Source: Bacillota bacterium
GTDB taxonomy: Bacteria > Bacillota > Bacilli > Alicyclobacillales > SLC66
Length of the DNA stretch: 47,341 nt
Assembly (NCBI GenBank): GCA_021846285.1
Contig: JAJZCB010000020.1
Span: forward strand, 1 to 47,341
Reading direction: 5' to 3'
Within the stretch, counting starts at the first letter, position 1. Every line of letters begins with the position of its first letter. Of the stretch, positions 17,319 to 30,371 are shown piece by piece. A program made the translations under genes and the position numbers. The notes under the pieces were generated by a model. That model ran no database searches and had not been told where the DNA came from. It was given only the letters and a program-made list of their open reading frames with translations.

Positions 17319-17355
17319 CGCAAAGCCCCTTGTCTTCACGGCAAGGGGCTTTGCG
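17319..17355. terminator. Bidirectional terminator between tRNA-Pro and the chemoreceptor gene
   Basis: A perfect 14-bp stem (17319-17332 with 17342-17355; core GCAAAGCCCCTTG) encloses a 9-base loop between two convergent genes. The T-run is poor on the plus side. Confidence 0.7.
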
Positions 17356-17372
17356 TTCTGCCAAACATACGG

Positions 17373-18221
17373 TTACTGTGCAAATGTTCCCCCGGTCATC
17401 CGCTCCGAGTTAACCTCCGACAGTTGTGCGAGGCGGTTGGCCAGTGTCTGCAACTCATGGGCAGTTGTGACCATCTCCTCCAGAGAAGCGCTCAATTCCT
17501 GGGACACAGCTCCCAATTCCTCGGCGCGCGAGGCGACATTGCCGATTGACGACTGCAGTCCGCGCACAAATGTCGTGATGGACTTGGCGGCATCTTTATT
17601 GCTGGCGGCCATCTTTCTGATCTCCGAGGCGACCACGTTGAAACCACGTCCGTATTCCCCCGCATGCGCAGACTCGATGGCCGCGTTTAGGCCAAGCAAC
17701 TGGGTGCTGTCCGCCACCTGTTTGATGAAGGCGGCCATACTGTCTGCCTGTGTGGCGGTTTCCGATGTCCTGGCGGCCACTTCGGTCAACGTTCCGGCGT
17801 GTTCTGCGAGCGTCGTCGCAAGCGCTACAAGGTTTTCAACCGCTCTGGTGACTCTTTGCACAGCGCCCGCGGATTGTCGGGACATATCCTGCAACTCCCG
17901 TTCACGATACAGTGGAATGGCTGTCGCGAAAGAACCCACGATCTGGTCGCCGTCAAAGATGGGAATCGTTGCCGCGATAAAGGGTACGCCATGAGCAGTC
18001 GCTTCAATCTCTGCGATGATTTTTTGTCTGCTGGCGATAGCATGGAACGTACTGCCTTCCGGTGATAGCATGTCTCCCGCCTTAATTCCAACATCGAGAT
18101 CTCGGGCGGGAATGTAGGCGAGGAATTTTTCGCAGTCCGTCACTGCGAGAATCACGGAACCCATCAGTGCTTCACTGAGCATGGGCAACAGATCAATGAG
18201 TGTATCCGGAGCAATGTTCAA
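17373..18221 (-). CDS. Soluble methyl-accepting chemotaxis-type signalling protein
   Basis: The 282-residue protein has no membrane segment or signal peptide. The N-terminal half (about 10-115) is a small sensory domain (VILAVTDCEKFLAYIPARDLD, split; ATIPIFDGDQIVGSFATAIPL) of the PAS-like type seen in short receptors. The C-terminal half is coiled coil with the conserved signalling tip STQLLGLNAAIESAHAGEYG at about residues 170-190. Size and layout recall B. subtilis YfmS. The start is TTG 18221 with AGGTGAT upstream. On the minus strand a TATAAT at 18362-18357 could be its -10 box. The ligand is unknown. Confidence 0.9.
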   Translation of the reverse strand: MNIAPDTLIDLLPMLSEALMGSVILAVTDCEKFLAYIPARDLDVGIKAGDMLSPEGSTFHAIASRQKIIAEIEATAHGVPFIAATIPIFDGDQIVGSFATAIPLYRERELQDMSRQSAGAVQRVTRAVENLVALATTLAEHAGTLTEVAARTSETATQADSMAAFIKQVADSTQLLGLNAAIESAHAGEYGRGFNVVASEIRKMAASNKDAAKSITTFVRGLQSSIGNVASRAEELGAVSQELSASLEEMVTTAHELQTLANRLAQLSEVNSERMTGGTFAQ

Positions 18222-18537
18222 ACTGTAATCACCTGTCCTTTATATCCGAAGTTGGCCTGTCCTGTTGCATGACCGGCGTCTCGACTGCCTCGGGCAGTCA
18301 TGTTTCGCCTGCGATTGGCGGACGGCAATCATGCGGATCTCTCTTGTCATGATAAAATTATAGCAAACTATGCGTCGGTTTCAGACAGGCGCAGGGAGCA
18401 GAATACAAATAAGTGCGCGTTTCCGCTGTGATGTTGGGGGCCTGCGCAGACAGTGTGTTTTTGTTATAGTTAGGGAAGCGACCCTCAGCGTTGCGACAGG
18501 GTTATCAGCGTGTTTAGTATATGAGGTGATGGAAAGC
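18222..18537. promoter_or_regulatory. Divergent chemoreceptor/purE intergenic region
   Basis: This 316-base region holds the likely minus-strand promoter (TATAAT 18362-18357, with CTGAAA 16 bases upstream) and a plus-strand -10-like TATAGT near 18466. It also has a tight hairpin with 7-bp stem GACTGCC/GGCAGTC and a 3-base loop (18283-18299). I recognise no PurR box or purine riboswitch core, and no gene. Confidence 0.4.
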
Positions 18538-19053
18538 GTGTCTTTGCGGGCGGTAGTCGGGGTGATCATGGGCAGCAAGTCGGATTTTGAAACGATGAGG
18601 CATGCTACCGACATTTTGCGTGAGTTCGGAGTGTCGTTCGAGACGGAGATCGTATCTGCCCACCGCACACCCGATAAACTGTACCAGTATGCGCGCACAG
18701 CGCGGGAACGCGGCTTGCAGGTGATCGTGGCGGGAGCTGGAGGAGCCGCGCACTTGCCGGGCATGACCGCGGCTCTGACAACTGTTCCTGTGATTGGCGT
18801 TCCGGTGGAATCCAGGGCGCTGCATGGGCTTGACAGCCTGCTGTCGATCGTGCAGATGCCAGCTGGCATCCCTGTGGCCGCTGTGGCCATCGGTGTGGCC
18901 GGCGCGAAAAATGCAGGGTTGCTGGCTGTATCGATTTTGGCTGCGACAAACGGACAATTGGCTCAGCAACTCGAAACGTTTCGGGAACGGCAGACGCAGA
19001 CCGTTCTTGACACTGAACTGTTTGATTCAGGGGAAGAAGAGACTGAACGATGA
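18538..19053 (+). CDS. purE: N5-carboxyaminoimidazole ribonucleotide mutase PurE
   Basis: PurE converts N5-CAIR to CAIR in purine synthesis. The 171-residue protein shows the full family signature: [67 protein letters not shown] and [10 protein letters not shown] chose GTG 18538 because GAGGTGA lies 8 bases upstream; ATG 18529 would overlap that site, and the longer open frame to 18370 is unsupported. The stop overlaps the purK start as ATGA, so the two steps are translationally coupled. Confidence 0.96.
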   Translation: MSLRAVVGVIMGSKSDFETMRHATDILREFGVSFETEIVSAHRTPDKLYQYARTARERGLQVIVAGAGGAAHLPGMTAALTTVPVIGVPVESRALHGLDSLLSIVQMPAGIPVAAVAIGVAGAKNAGLLAVSILAATNGQLAQQLETFRERQTQTVLDTELFDSGEEETER

Positions 19054-20186
19054 GAACCATTGGAATTCTCGGAGCAGGGCAACTGGCGCAAATGACATGT
19101 CTGGCTGGACGGGAGCTCGGGTTTGTCATGCACGTCTTTGCCAATCATGCGCTGGAGCCCGCCGCTCTGGTGGCTGACAGGGTGTGCGTCGGCAGTCTGC
19201 GCGATCTCGGTCGACTGAAGGAGTTCGCGCAGACCGTGTCCGTGGTGACATACGATACAGAACTCCTGCCGATTGAAAGTGTTCGGTGGGTCAGTCAGTA
19301 CACAAGAGCAGCGCCGGACCCGCAAGTGCTTTTTACGGCTCAGAATCGCGAGCGGGAACGGCTGTTTCTGATCGAACAGGGGATTGAAACTCCGCGTGTG
19401 GCGTTCATCCACTCGGAGAGGCAACTCGCTGAAGCGGTCTCGCGCGTGGGAGTTCCCGCAGTCTTAAAGACCCTGGAACAAGGTTATGACGGCAAGGGAC
19501 AGGCATTGGTGCGTCGCGTCGCGGACATGGCGGACGCCTGGCGGGCATTGGGGAGTGTTCCATGTGTTTTAGAGGAGTGGCTGGAGTCTCCTTTAGAGAT
19601 GTCCGTCATTGTCGCCCGAGGAGTAAGCGGCGACATGCGGTCGTATCCTGTCATCGACAACGAGCATCGCCGCCACATTTTACACCGCTCCGTGTCGCCT
19701 TCCGCACTTCCTGACGATGTGCAGCGACAAGCCGTGGCCATTGCCGAACGCATTGCCGTCGCCCTATCCCTGACAGGTCTGCTGACCGTGGAGATGTTTT
19801 ATGCGTCAGACGGACGGGTGTTGGTCAATGAACTGGCCCCACGACCGCATAATTCGGGTCATCACACCCAACTCTCCGCTGCCACGAGTCAATTTGAGCA
19901 GTTGGTGCGCGCTGTGTCGGGGTTGCCCTTGGGCGACACGAAACACCGGCCTGCGGCCATGATCAATCTTCTTGGTGATGCGTTTGCCAACACGGACGAT
20001 CAGTCGTATCGCAGGCAGGGCTTCGTATATCCTGATCGCCCCGCTGGCAATGTCTACTTTTATGGCAAGTCCGAAGCCCGTTCGGGGCGAAAGATGGGCC
20101 ATCTGATCGCGCTGGCCGATACGGCCGCTGAAGCGGCGAAAGAGGCGGATGAATGGTATGAAAAGTTTATGAATGCCAGGAGATGA
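19050..20186 (+). CDS. purK: 5-(carboxyamino)imidazole ribonucleotide synthase PurK
   Basis: PurK is the ATP-grasp enzyme that carboxylates AIR with bicarbonate, the step before PurE. The N-terminal Rossmann-like [11 protein letters not shown], the ATP-grasp segments [16 protein letters not shown] and [20 protein letters not shown] (split), and the metal-binding [17 protein letters not shown] are visible. The length of 378 is typical. It overlaps purE by 4 bases and a small downstream gene likewise, forming a compact operon. No other pur genes follow in this window. Confidence 0.96.
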   Translation: MRTIGILGAGQLAQMTCLAGRELGFVMHVFANHALEPAALVADRVCVGSLRDLGRLKEFAQTVSVVTYDTELLPIESVRWVSQYTRAAPDPQVLFTAQNRERERLFLIEQGIETPRVAFIHSERQLAEAVSRVGVPAVLKTLEQGYDGKGQALVRRVADMADAWRALGSVPCVLEEWLESPLEMSVIVARGVSGDMRSYPVIDNEHRRHILHRSVSPSALPDDVQRQAVAIAERIAVALSLTGLLTVEMFYASDGRVLVNELAPRPHNSGHHTQLSAATSQFEQLVRAVSGLPLGDTKHRPAAMINLLGDAFANTDDQSYRRQGFVYPDRPAGNVYFYGKSEARSGRKMGHLIALADTAAEAAKEADEWYEKFMNARR

Positions 20187-20194
20187 CTCGACGC

Positions 20195-20644
20195 ATGACG
20201 GAAGCGGAAGCGTACGGTATATTGCGGCAAGCCCTCACGGATGAAGTGATGAAACAGGAACGCATGCGGGTTCTGCTCGCCGTGGAGCGAAAGGCGCGCG
20301 ATCTTCTCGCGGCGCTGGGGTTTCCTGATCTTCTTGAAGACGATATAACAACGCGCCAGCTATCCTTGTATAAGGAATTTCACCATGTTCCCGGCGATCA
20401 CCTGTGGCAAGCGATGCAATTCGTATTTCGAGTAGCCCGGGATGGAGGCGATGAGGATGATCACCGTCTAAAGTCGCATTATCTTCCGGTGATCTACAAC
20501 ACTCTGTTCACTGCGCCCATGACACGCAAGCGGCAGATTCCCGAAGACTGGTGGCATACGCCGCTGGGTTTGTCCTGCAAGGTGGTAGAGTCGGGCATCG
20601 CATCCTGCCACGACGTGTTGGCAGAGTTACAATCGGTTGAGTAA
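20195..20644 (+). CDS. Conserved-looking hypothetical protein in the pur operon
   Basis: I do not recognise this 149-residue, mostly helical protein. It has an acidic, charged centre (RVARDGGDEDDHRLKSHYLP) and the aromatic segment PEDWWHTPLGLSCKVVESG. No signal peptide or membrane helix is visible. The frame also opens at an ATG at 20183 that overlaps the purK stop, but the AGGAGATGA site is spaced correctly only for ATG 20195. It sits between purK and pcrA, 12 bases before the latter, and is probably cotranscribed with both. Its reading frame has normal codon use, so it is likely a real gene. Confidence 0.8.
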   Translation: MTEAEAYGILRQALTDEVMKQERMRVLLAVERKARDLLAALGFPDLLEDDITTRQLSLYKEFHHVPGDHLWQAMQFVFRVARDGGDEDDHRLKSHYLPVIYNTLFTAPMTRKRQIPEDWWHTPLGLSCKVVESGIASCHDVLAELQSVE

Positions 20645-20656
20645 AGGGATGATCGC

Positions 20657-25023
<4,367 letters not shown>

Positions 25024-25246
25024 GCAAAAACCTCCCTAGAAGAGCCGCGCATTTTGAAGAATTGCGCATAATGAAGGATATGAGCGCCGCCGCCCGATTA
25101 GACCCGGATTTGCAAGGCGCCATTTGGGGCGGGGGAGTTCCTCGGTGTGGCGGGAGGCAATGACCGGGACCTGTTTTCCTGGCGCCTCTTATTTTGGTAT
25201 ACTGACAGTGGTCGTCTTGTATCATATCGGGGAGGCTCCTGGATCC
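25024..25246. promoter_or_regulatory. Upstream region of the TagO-like gene
   Basis: A -10-like TATACT at 25198-25203, preceded by TTGG, lies 44 bases before the ATG at 25247. No convincing -35 box is visible. The rest of this stretch holds the ribosome binding site of the minus-strand small ORF and nothing else I can identify. Confidence 0.4.
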
Positions 25247-26203
25247 ATGTATTATATCCTAGCGGTCGTTATCAGCTTCGCGCTGGTCTATGCTTCTGTT
25301 CCTTATGTGCAGAAACTGGCGCTTAGGACCGGATTTGTAGATATCCCCAATCAGCGAAAGATCCACAAAGATCCCATTCCACTTCTCGGCGGTCTGGCCA
25401 TTTATGGCGGATTTATCGTGACGGCTGCCATATTTGTCCACCGCGCCCCCGAATTCTGGGGAATCACCCTCGGAGGCGGGATTATATTCCTTCTTGGGAT
25501 CGTCGATGACTATTACAAAACGAGAAAACAGGATCTGCCCGCCTGGCCAAAGTTTATCGTTCAGATCATCGCTGCCTGTGTGCTCCCTATATTTGGCGTC
25601 AGTATACAGGGCATAAATGTTCCATTTATGCATGCTTTTGTTGTCTTCCCGACGTGGTTGCGCGTTGTTACCACCATGGTTTGGGTGGTGGGCATTACCA
25701 ATATGATGAATTTCCTTGACGGCGTTGATGGCCTGGCGGCGGGGATTGCCGCCATTTCGGGAACGACGCTGTTTTTCATTGCATTAATCAAAGGTCACCA
25801 CGCCATGGCCCTGCTGTCCATCATCCTGATCGGAAGTTCACTCGGGTTTCTACGGCATAATTTCCATCCCGCGCGTATCTTCATGGGGGACGCCGGAGCA
25901 ACGTTTATCGGCTATGTTCTCGCGGCCATCGCTGTGGGAGGCGCTTTCAAGTCGGCCACGCTCGTATCGGTCCTGATTCCTGTCCTGGCCTTGGGAGTGC
26001 CGATCATGGATGCGTTCTATGTGATTTTCCGGCGGTTTCGTGAAAACCGCCCCATTTATGTCGCCGATAAAGGCCATACGTTTCATCATTTGATGAGTTC
26101 AGGATTGTCGCAAAAGCAGACAGTGACATTTCTCTATCTGCTGGGCATCTGTTTTTCGCTGGTTTCGATCGTGATTTTGCTGGTGGGTAATGGTCTTCAT
26201 TGA
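25247..26203 (+). CDS. tagO: Undecaprenyl-phosphate GlcNAc-1-phosphate transferase (TagO/WecA type)
   Basis: This polytopic membrane enzyme transfers a sugar-1-phosphate from a UDP sugar to undecaprenyl phosphate, starting wall teichoic acid or other surface glycan synthesis. Family signatures are IPNQRKIHKDPIPLLGG, the Asp pair in LGIVDDYYKT (about residue 88), NMMNFLDGVDGLAAG (about 153), FMGDAGATFIGY and the cytoplasmic loop DKGHTFHHLMSSGLS. Around ten hydrophobic segments are present in 318 residues. The ATG at 25247 follows GGGGAGG; the frame opens further upstream without support. The gene lies between ligA and gatC, 23 bases before gatC. Assignment to TagO rather than another WecA-like enzyme is moderate. 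Confidence 0.88.
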   Translation: MYYILAVVISFALVYASVPYVQKLALRTGFVDIPNQRKIHKDPIPLLGGLAIYGGFIVTAAIFVHRAPEFWGITLGGGIIFLLGIVDDYYKTRKQDLPAWPKFIVQIIAACVLPIFGVSIQGINVPFMHAFVVFPTWLRVVTTMVWVVGITNMMNFLDGVDGLAAGIAAISGTTLFFIALIKGHHAMALLSIILIGSSLGFLRHNFHPARIFMGDAGATFIGYVLAAIAVGGAFKSATLVSVLIPVLALGVPIMDAFYVIFRRFRENRPIYVADKGHTFHHLMSSGLSQKQTVTFLYLLGICFSLVSIVILLVGNGLH

Positions 26204-26226
26204 GATCATGGCAGGAGGAATCCGGT

Positions 26227-26529
26227 GTGAGTTTGAGTCGCAAGGATGTTCTGCATGTAGCGACATTGGCGCGGCTGCATGTCACAGACGCGGAACAGGA
26301 AGAGCTCGCGCAGGAGCTGAGCCGCATCCTGGCATACGCGGCGCAACTGAATACGCTGGATTTGGTGGCGAGTCTTGCGGGGGTTGAAGTGACGAGCCAT
26401 ATGAGCGTCTCGAGCATGGTCACGCGACCGGACGCGCAAGGTGAATCACTGCCCCCTGAAGTGGTGTTGGCCAATGCGCCTGACGCAGAGGAACAGCAGT
26501 TTCGCGTTCCCGCAGTACTGGAGGGTTAA
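26227..26529 (+). CDS. gatC: Asp-tRNA(Asn)/Glu-tRNA(Gln) amidotransferase subunit GatC
   Basis: GatC is the small subunit linking GatA and GatB. The 100-residue protein starts at GTG 26227, with AGGAGG 8 bases before it. Typical segments are SRKDVLHVATLARLHVTDAE, LSRILAYAAQLNTLD, the linker SHMSVSSMVTRPDAQ and LANAPDAEEQQFRVPAVLEG. gatA follows after 4 bases. Confidence 0.96.
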   Translation: MSLSRKDVLHVATLARLHVTDAEQEELAQELSRILAYAAQLNTLDLVASLAGVEVTSHMSVSSMVTRPDAQGESLPPEVVLANAPDAEEQQFRVPAVLEG

Positions 26530-26533
26530 GTGA

Positions 26534-27997
26534 GTGGATTTTTTTAGTAGCCTACTGGAACTGCACGCGGGTTTGCTGAAGCGGGAAGCAACCGCTTCCG
26601 AACTTGCGGATTTGAGTCTGCAACGGATCGCAACGTTGGACGACCGCGTACACGCCTTTCTGCACGTGTCTGCCAACTGTGTTGCTGCTGCTGCGCAGAA
26701 GACGGAGACGGTCATTGGCAGGGAGAGCATACTGGACGGCATTCCCTATGCGCTCAAAGACAACATGTGCACTCGGGGTATTGAAACCACCTGCGCCAGC
26801 CATATCCTCAAAGGCTACATACCGCCATACTCGGCGACGGTCGCAGAGCGGTTGGACGACGCCGGGGCCGTACTGGTGGGCAAACTCAACATGGACGAGT
26901 TTGCCATGGGTTCCTCCACAGAGAACTCGGGCTTCTTTCCCACGCGGAATCCGTGGGACCTGGAGCGGGTTCCGGGAGGTTCAAGCGGGGGGGCCGCGGC
27001 GGCCGTCGCAGCGGGCATGGTGCCTTTCGCTCTCGGTTCGGACACCGGCGGTTCCATTCGCCAGCCTGCCGCCTTTTGCGGGGTGGTAGGACTAAAGCCT
27101 AGCTATGGACTGGTATCCAGATTTGGTCTCGTGGCCTTTGCGTCTTCGCTTGATCAGATCGGCCCGCTGACGCATACTGTCGAGGATGCGGCGATTGTCC
27201 TTCAGGCGATAGCCGGAAAGGACGAACGCGATTCCACGTCCGCCAATATTCAGGCGCCTGACTATCGGGCCGCGTTGACGGGCGATGTCCGGGGCCTGCG
27301 CATCGGGATTGCCAGCGAATATTTTGGGCCAAGTGTAGAAAGCGGCGTCCGGGACGCGGTTACGAAAGCCATCGCACTGCTGGAGCAACTGGGGGCTACG
27401 GTCTCTCCGATCAGCTTGCCCCATACGGAGTATGCATTGTCCGCCTATTATCTGATTGCGCCTGCAGAGGCGTCTTCGAACCTGGCCCGCTACGATGGGG
27501 TGCGGTACGGGGTTCGGGCCGCCGATGCCGGGAATCTGTTGGACATGTATCAAAAGACGCGCAGCACAGGGTTTGGTTCGGAAGTGAAGAGACGGATTCT
27601 GATCGGCACGTATGCGCTGTCTTCAGGTTATTATGATGATTATTACAAACGCGCCCAACAAGTGCGCACGTTGATTCGACAGGATTTCTTGGATGCCTTT
27701 GAGAGCGTGGACGTCATTGTCTCTCCGACGGCGCCGACGACGGCTTTTCGCTTGGGAGAAAAAGTACACGACCCGCTGACCATGTATCTCAGTGACATCT
27801 GCACCATCCCCGTCAATCTGGCGGGATTGCCGGCGATCAGCGTTCCCTGCGGCATCATCGACGGTCTCCCCGTAGGACTGCAGATGATCGGGCGCATGTT
27901 TGATGAACAGACTCTTCTGCGGGCTGCGCACGCCTATGAACAGGCGGCCGGCATGGCGCCGCTGCGCCCTGCTCTGGCTATGGGGGTGAAGGCGTAA
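26534..27997 (+). CDS. gatA: Amidotransferase subunit GatA
   Basis: GatA is the glutaminase/amidase subunit that supplies ammonia to GatB. It is an amidase-signature enzyme of 487 residues. The catalytic triad is visible as Lys75 (YALKDN), Ser150 in GGSSGG and Ser174 in [14 protein letters not shown], offset by four from the S. aureus numbering. GTG start with GGAGGG upstream. The gene abuts gatB exactly, with no intergenic base. Confidence 0.97.
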   Translation: MDFFSSLLELHAGLLKREATASELADLSLQRIATLDDRVHAFLHVSANCVAAAAQKTETVIGRESILDGIPYALKDNMCTRGIETTCASHILKGYIPPYSATVAERLDDAGAVLVGKLNMDEFAMGSSTENSGFFPTRNPWDLERVPGGSSGGAAAAVAAGMVPFALGSDTGGSIRQPAAFCGVVGLKPSYGLVSRFGLVAFASSLDQIGPLTHTVEDAAIVLQAIAGKDERDSTSANIQAPDYRAALTGDVRGLRIGIASEYFGPSVESGVRDAVTKAIALLEQLGATVSPISLPHTEYALSAYYLIAPAEASSNLARYDGVRYGVRAADAGNLLDMYQKTRSTGFGSEVKRRILIGTYALSSGYYDDYYKRAQQVRTLIRQDFLDAFESVDVIVSPTAPTTAFRLGEKVHDPLTMYLSDICTIPVNLAGLPAISVPCGIIDGLPVGLQMIGRMFDEQTLLRAAHAYEQAAGMAPLRPALAMGVKA

Positions 27998-29437
27998 ATG
28001 ACAGCGCTGGAAACGGTCATCGGTTTAGAAGTTCATGTGGAGCTCGGTACGAAAACGAAAATTTTTTGTTCTTGCGCCGCAGAGTTTGGCGCGCCGCCAA
28101 ACAGTCATGTCTGCCCTGTCTGCCTTGGCAGCCCCGGCGCCCTTCCGGTATTGAATGAGCAGGCATTGGCGCTTGGTATTCGCGCGGCGCTGGCGCTCAA
28201 TTGCAGCGTGCCTGCGCAAAGCAAATTTGACCGCAAAAACTATTTTTATCCCGACAGTCCCAAGGCGTATCAAATTTCTCAGTACGATGAACCGATCGGA
28301 CAACACGGGTTCATTGAAATTGCAGTTGGTGGAGAAAAGAAGAGGATTGGCATCACTCGCGTACATCTGGAGGAAGACGCCGGAAAGTTAAGCCATTCTC
28401 CCTATGGCGATGTATCGTTTGTCGATCTCAATCGCGTTGGTATTCCATTGATTGAAATCGTCAGCGAGCCCGATATCCGCAGCGCAGAGGAAGCGCGTCT
28501 CTATCTGGAAGAAATCCGTTCGATCCTGCAATACTGTCTGGTGTCAGAATGCAGGATGGAGGAAGGATCCCTGCGCTGCGACGCCAACATTTCGCTTCGT
28601 CCTGCAGGGCAACGGGAGTTTGGCACAAAAACGGAAATCAAGAACATGAACAGTTTTCGCAATGTGCAACGGGGACTTGAGTATGAGCAGGAGCGACAGA
28701 CGGGCATACTGGCGCGAGGAGAAAACATTGCCCAACAGACTTTGCGGTGGGATGAAGCGACAGGAACTACTCTCGTGATGCGATCAAAAGAGGACGCTCA
28801 CGACTACCGTTACTTCCCTGATCCCGATCTGCCGCGCATTGTGCTGTCTGCTGCGTATATCGATGCGCGGCGCGGTGAGATTCCAGAACTGCCGACGCAA
28901 ATGCGCGAACGGTTTGAGCGCGAGTACGGCTTGCCCGCCTATGACGCAGGCGTGTTGACAGCATCGCGGGGACTGGCAGAGTATTTTGACCAGACAGCTC
29001 AGCGTGTTCGGGATCCAAAGTCGGCCAGCAACTGGATCATGGGGGAACTGCTCGCCTATCTCAAAGCGGCCATGCTTGAGATCGACGAAATTCAGGTCAC
29101 GCCTTTCGCGCTTGCCGATCTGATCCGTCTGATCGAGGACGGAACGATTTCCGCAAAGATCGCGAAAACCCTCCTTAAGGATATGCTGGATTCGGGAAAA
29201 GACGCGAAGACACTTATTGCAGACCAGGGACTTATCCAGATTTCCGACGAGGGTGAGTTGCGGGCGATTGCTCTGCGCGTGCTGGCGGCGAACCCCAAAT
29301 CAGTGGACGATTATCGCGCAGGCAAGGAGAAAGCTTTGGGCTCCCTGGTTGGACAGATGATGAAGGAAACGAGGGGTAAGGCCAATCCCCAAATCGTCAA
29401 TCGCGTCATACTTGAGCTTATTGCAGGCGGGGAGTGA
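27998..29437 (+). CDS. gatB: Amidotransferase subunit GatB
   Basis: GatB is the kinase/transamidase subunit that converts mischarged Asp-tRNA(Asn) or Glu-tRNA(Gln) to the correct amide. The 479-residue protein has the N-terminal [19 protein letters not shown], the zinc ligands CSC...[33 protein letters not shown] and the C-terminal YqeY-like tail ending [19 protein letters not shown]. The ATG directly follows the gatA stop. The gatCAB order is standard for Bacillota. The asparagine synthetase nearby indicates a second route to asparagine. Confidence 0.97.
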   Translation: MTALETVIGLEVHVELGTKTKIFCSCAAEFGAPPNSHVCPVCLGSPGALPVLNEQALALGIRAALALNCSVPAQSKFDRKNYFYPDSPKAYQISQYDEPIGQHGFIEIAVGGEKKRIGITRVHLEEDAGKLSHSPYGDVSFVDLNRVGIPLIEIVSEPDIRSAEEARLYLEEIRSILQYCLVSECRMEEGSLRCDANISLRPAGQREFGTKTEIKNMNSFRNVQRGLEYEQERQTGILARGENIAQQTLRWDEATGTTLVMRSKEDAHDYRYFPDPDLPRIVLSAAYIDARRGEIPELPTQMRERFEREYGLPAYDAGVLTASRGLAEYFDQTAQRVRDPKSASNWIMGELLAYLKAAMLEIDEIQVTPFALADLIRLIEDGTISAKIAKTLLKDMLDSGKDAKTLIADQGLIQISDEGELRAIALRVLAANPKSVDDYRAGKEKALGSLVGQMMKETRGKANPQIVNRVILELIAGGE

Positions 29438-29442
29438 GCGCG

Positions 29443-30339
29443 GTGCGTCCCAGAGTACGGCTCATATACAATCCTACAGCCGGAAAGGAAGCGTTCAGGG
29501 CCCAGTTGGCAGATGTCTTGCGCATTCTGGAGGAGAGTGACCTGGAAGCGTCATGCCACGCGACACGCGGGCCCGGTGACGCGATTCAGGCAGCCGCAGA
29601 GGCTGCGGCAGACGGATTTCAGTTTGTGGTGGCCTGCGGCGGGGACGGAACTGTTCACGAGGTGGTGAACGGCCTCGCATCCGCCGCGGAACGTCCTGTG
29701 CTCGGGATTATCCCTGCCGGCACGACAAACGATTTTGCGCGGGCTTTGCACATTCCTCTCAATATCATAGAAGCTGCGCGCGTCATCGCCAGAAGGACGG
29801 TGCAGCCACTTGACCTGGGGCGCATTGGCGGGGATCGCTATTTTGTGAATATCGCCGCATGTGGTCGCTTGACGGAGATTACATATGATGTGCCGAGTAA
29901 ACTGAAGACGGTTCTCGGGCAACTCGCCTATTATGTCAAAGGGCTTGAGTTGCTTCCTGGATTGCGCCCGATTGATTTGGACATCCAGGCAGGCGACTTT
30001 ACCTACAGCGGCAAGGCGATGCTATGCCTGATCACCAATTCCAGATCGGTGGGCGGTTTTGAAAATATCGCGCCCAAGGCGTCAGTGAGCGATGGGGTGC
30101 TGGATGTGCTTGTCGTCAAACCGACGAATCTCGGCGATATGATTCGCCTTGTGAGCACCGCCCTGCGCGGTGACCACATCCATGACGAACGCGTGCTGTA
30201 TTTCCACGCCCGGCAGATTGAACTGGACTCCGACGAGGTCGTCGATCTGAACATCGACGGCGAATACGGCGGCCGATTACCACACAGTGTCGAGGTCATG
30301 CCGCAGCATCTGTCGGTCATCGTCACTGAGGCGCAATAA
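29443..30339 (+). CDS. Diacylglycerol kinase family lipid kinase
   Basis: The 298-residue protein has the DAGK catalytic domain: RLIYNPTAGKEAFR at the N terminus, VVACGGDGTVHEVVNGL (nucleotide-binding loop), GIIPAGTTNDFARAL and, toward the C terminus, NIAPKASVSDGVLDVLVVKP and LNIDGEYGG. In Bacillus the homologue DgkB (YerQ) recycles diacylglycerol to phosphatidic acid and also lies next to gatB, as here. I chose GTG 29443 because GGGGAGTGA is correctly spaced; GTG 29434 overlaps the gatB stop. Confidence 0.9.
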   Translation: MRPRVRLIYNPTAGKEAFRAQLADVLRILEESDLEASCHATRGPGDAIQAAAEAAADGFQFVVACGGDGTVHEVVNGLASAAERPVLGIIPAGTTNDFARALHIPLNIIEAARVIARRTVQPLDLGRIGGDRYFVNIAACGRLTEITYDVPSKLKTVLGQLAYYVKGLELLPGLRPIDLDIQAGDFTYSGKAMLCLITNSRSVGGFENIAPKASVSDGVLDVLVVKPTNLGDMIRLVSTALRGDHIHDERVLYFHARQIELDSDEVVDLNIDGEYGGRLPHSVEVMPQHLSVIVTEAQ

Positions 30340-30371
30340 CACATTCTGAAGAGCGAATCGGGGCTGGTCTA

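Noticed and set aside
18222-18537. Purine riboswitch or PurR box before purE
   Set aside because: Neither the riboswitch core nor paired CGAAnATTA-type boxes are seen.
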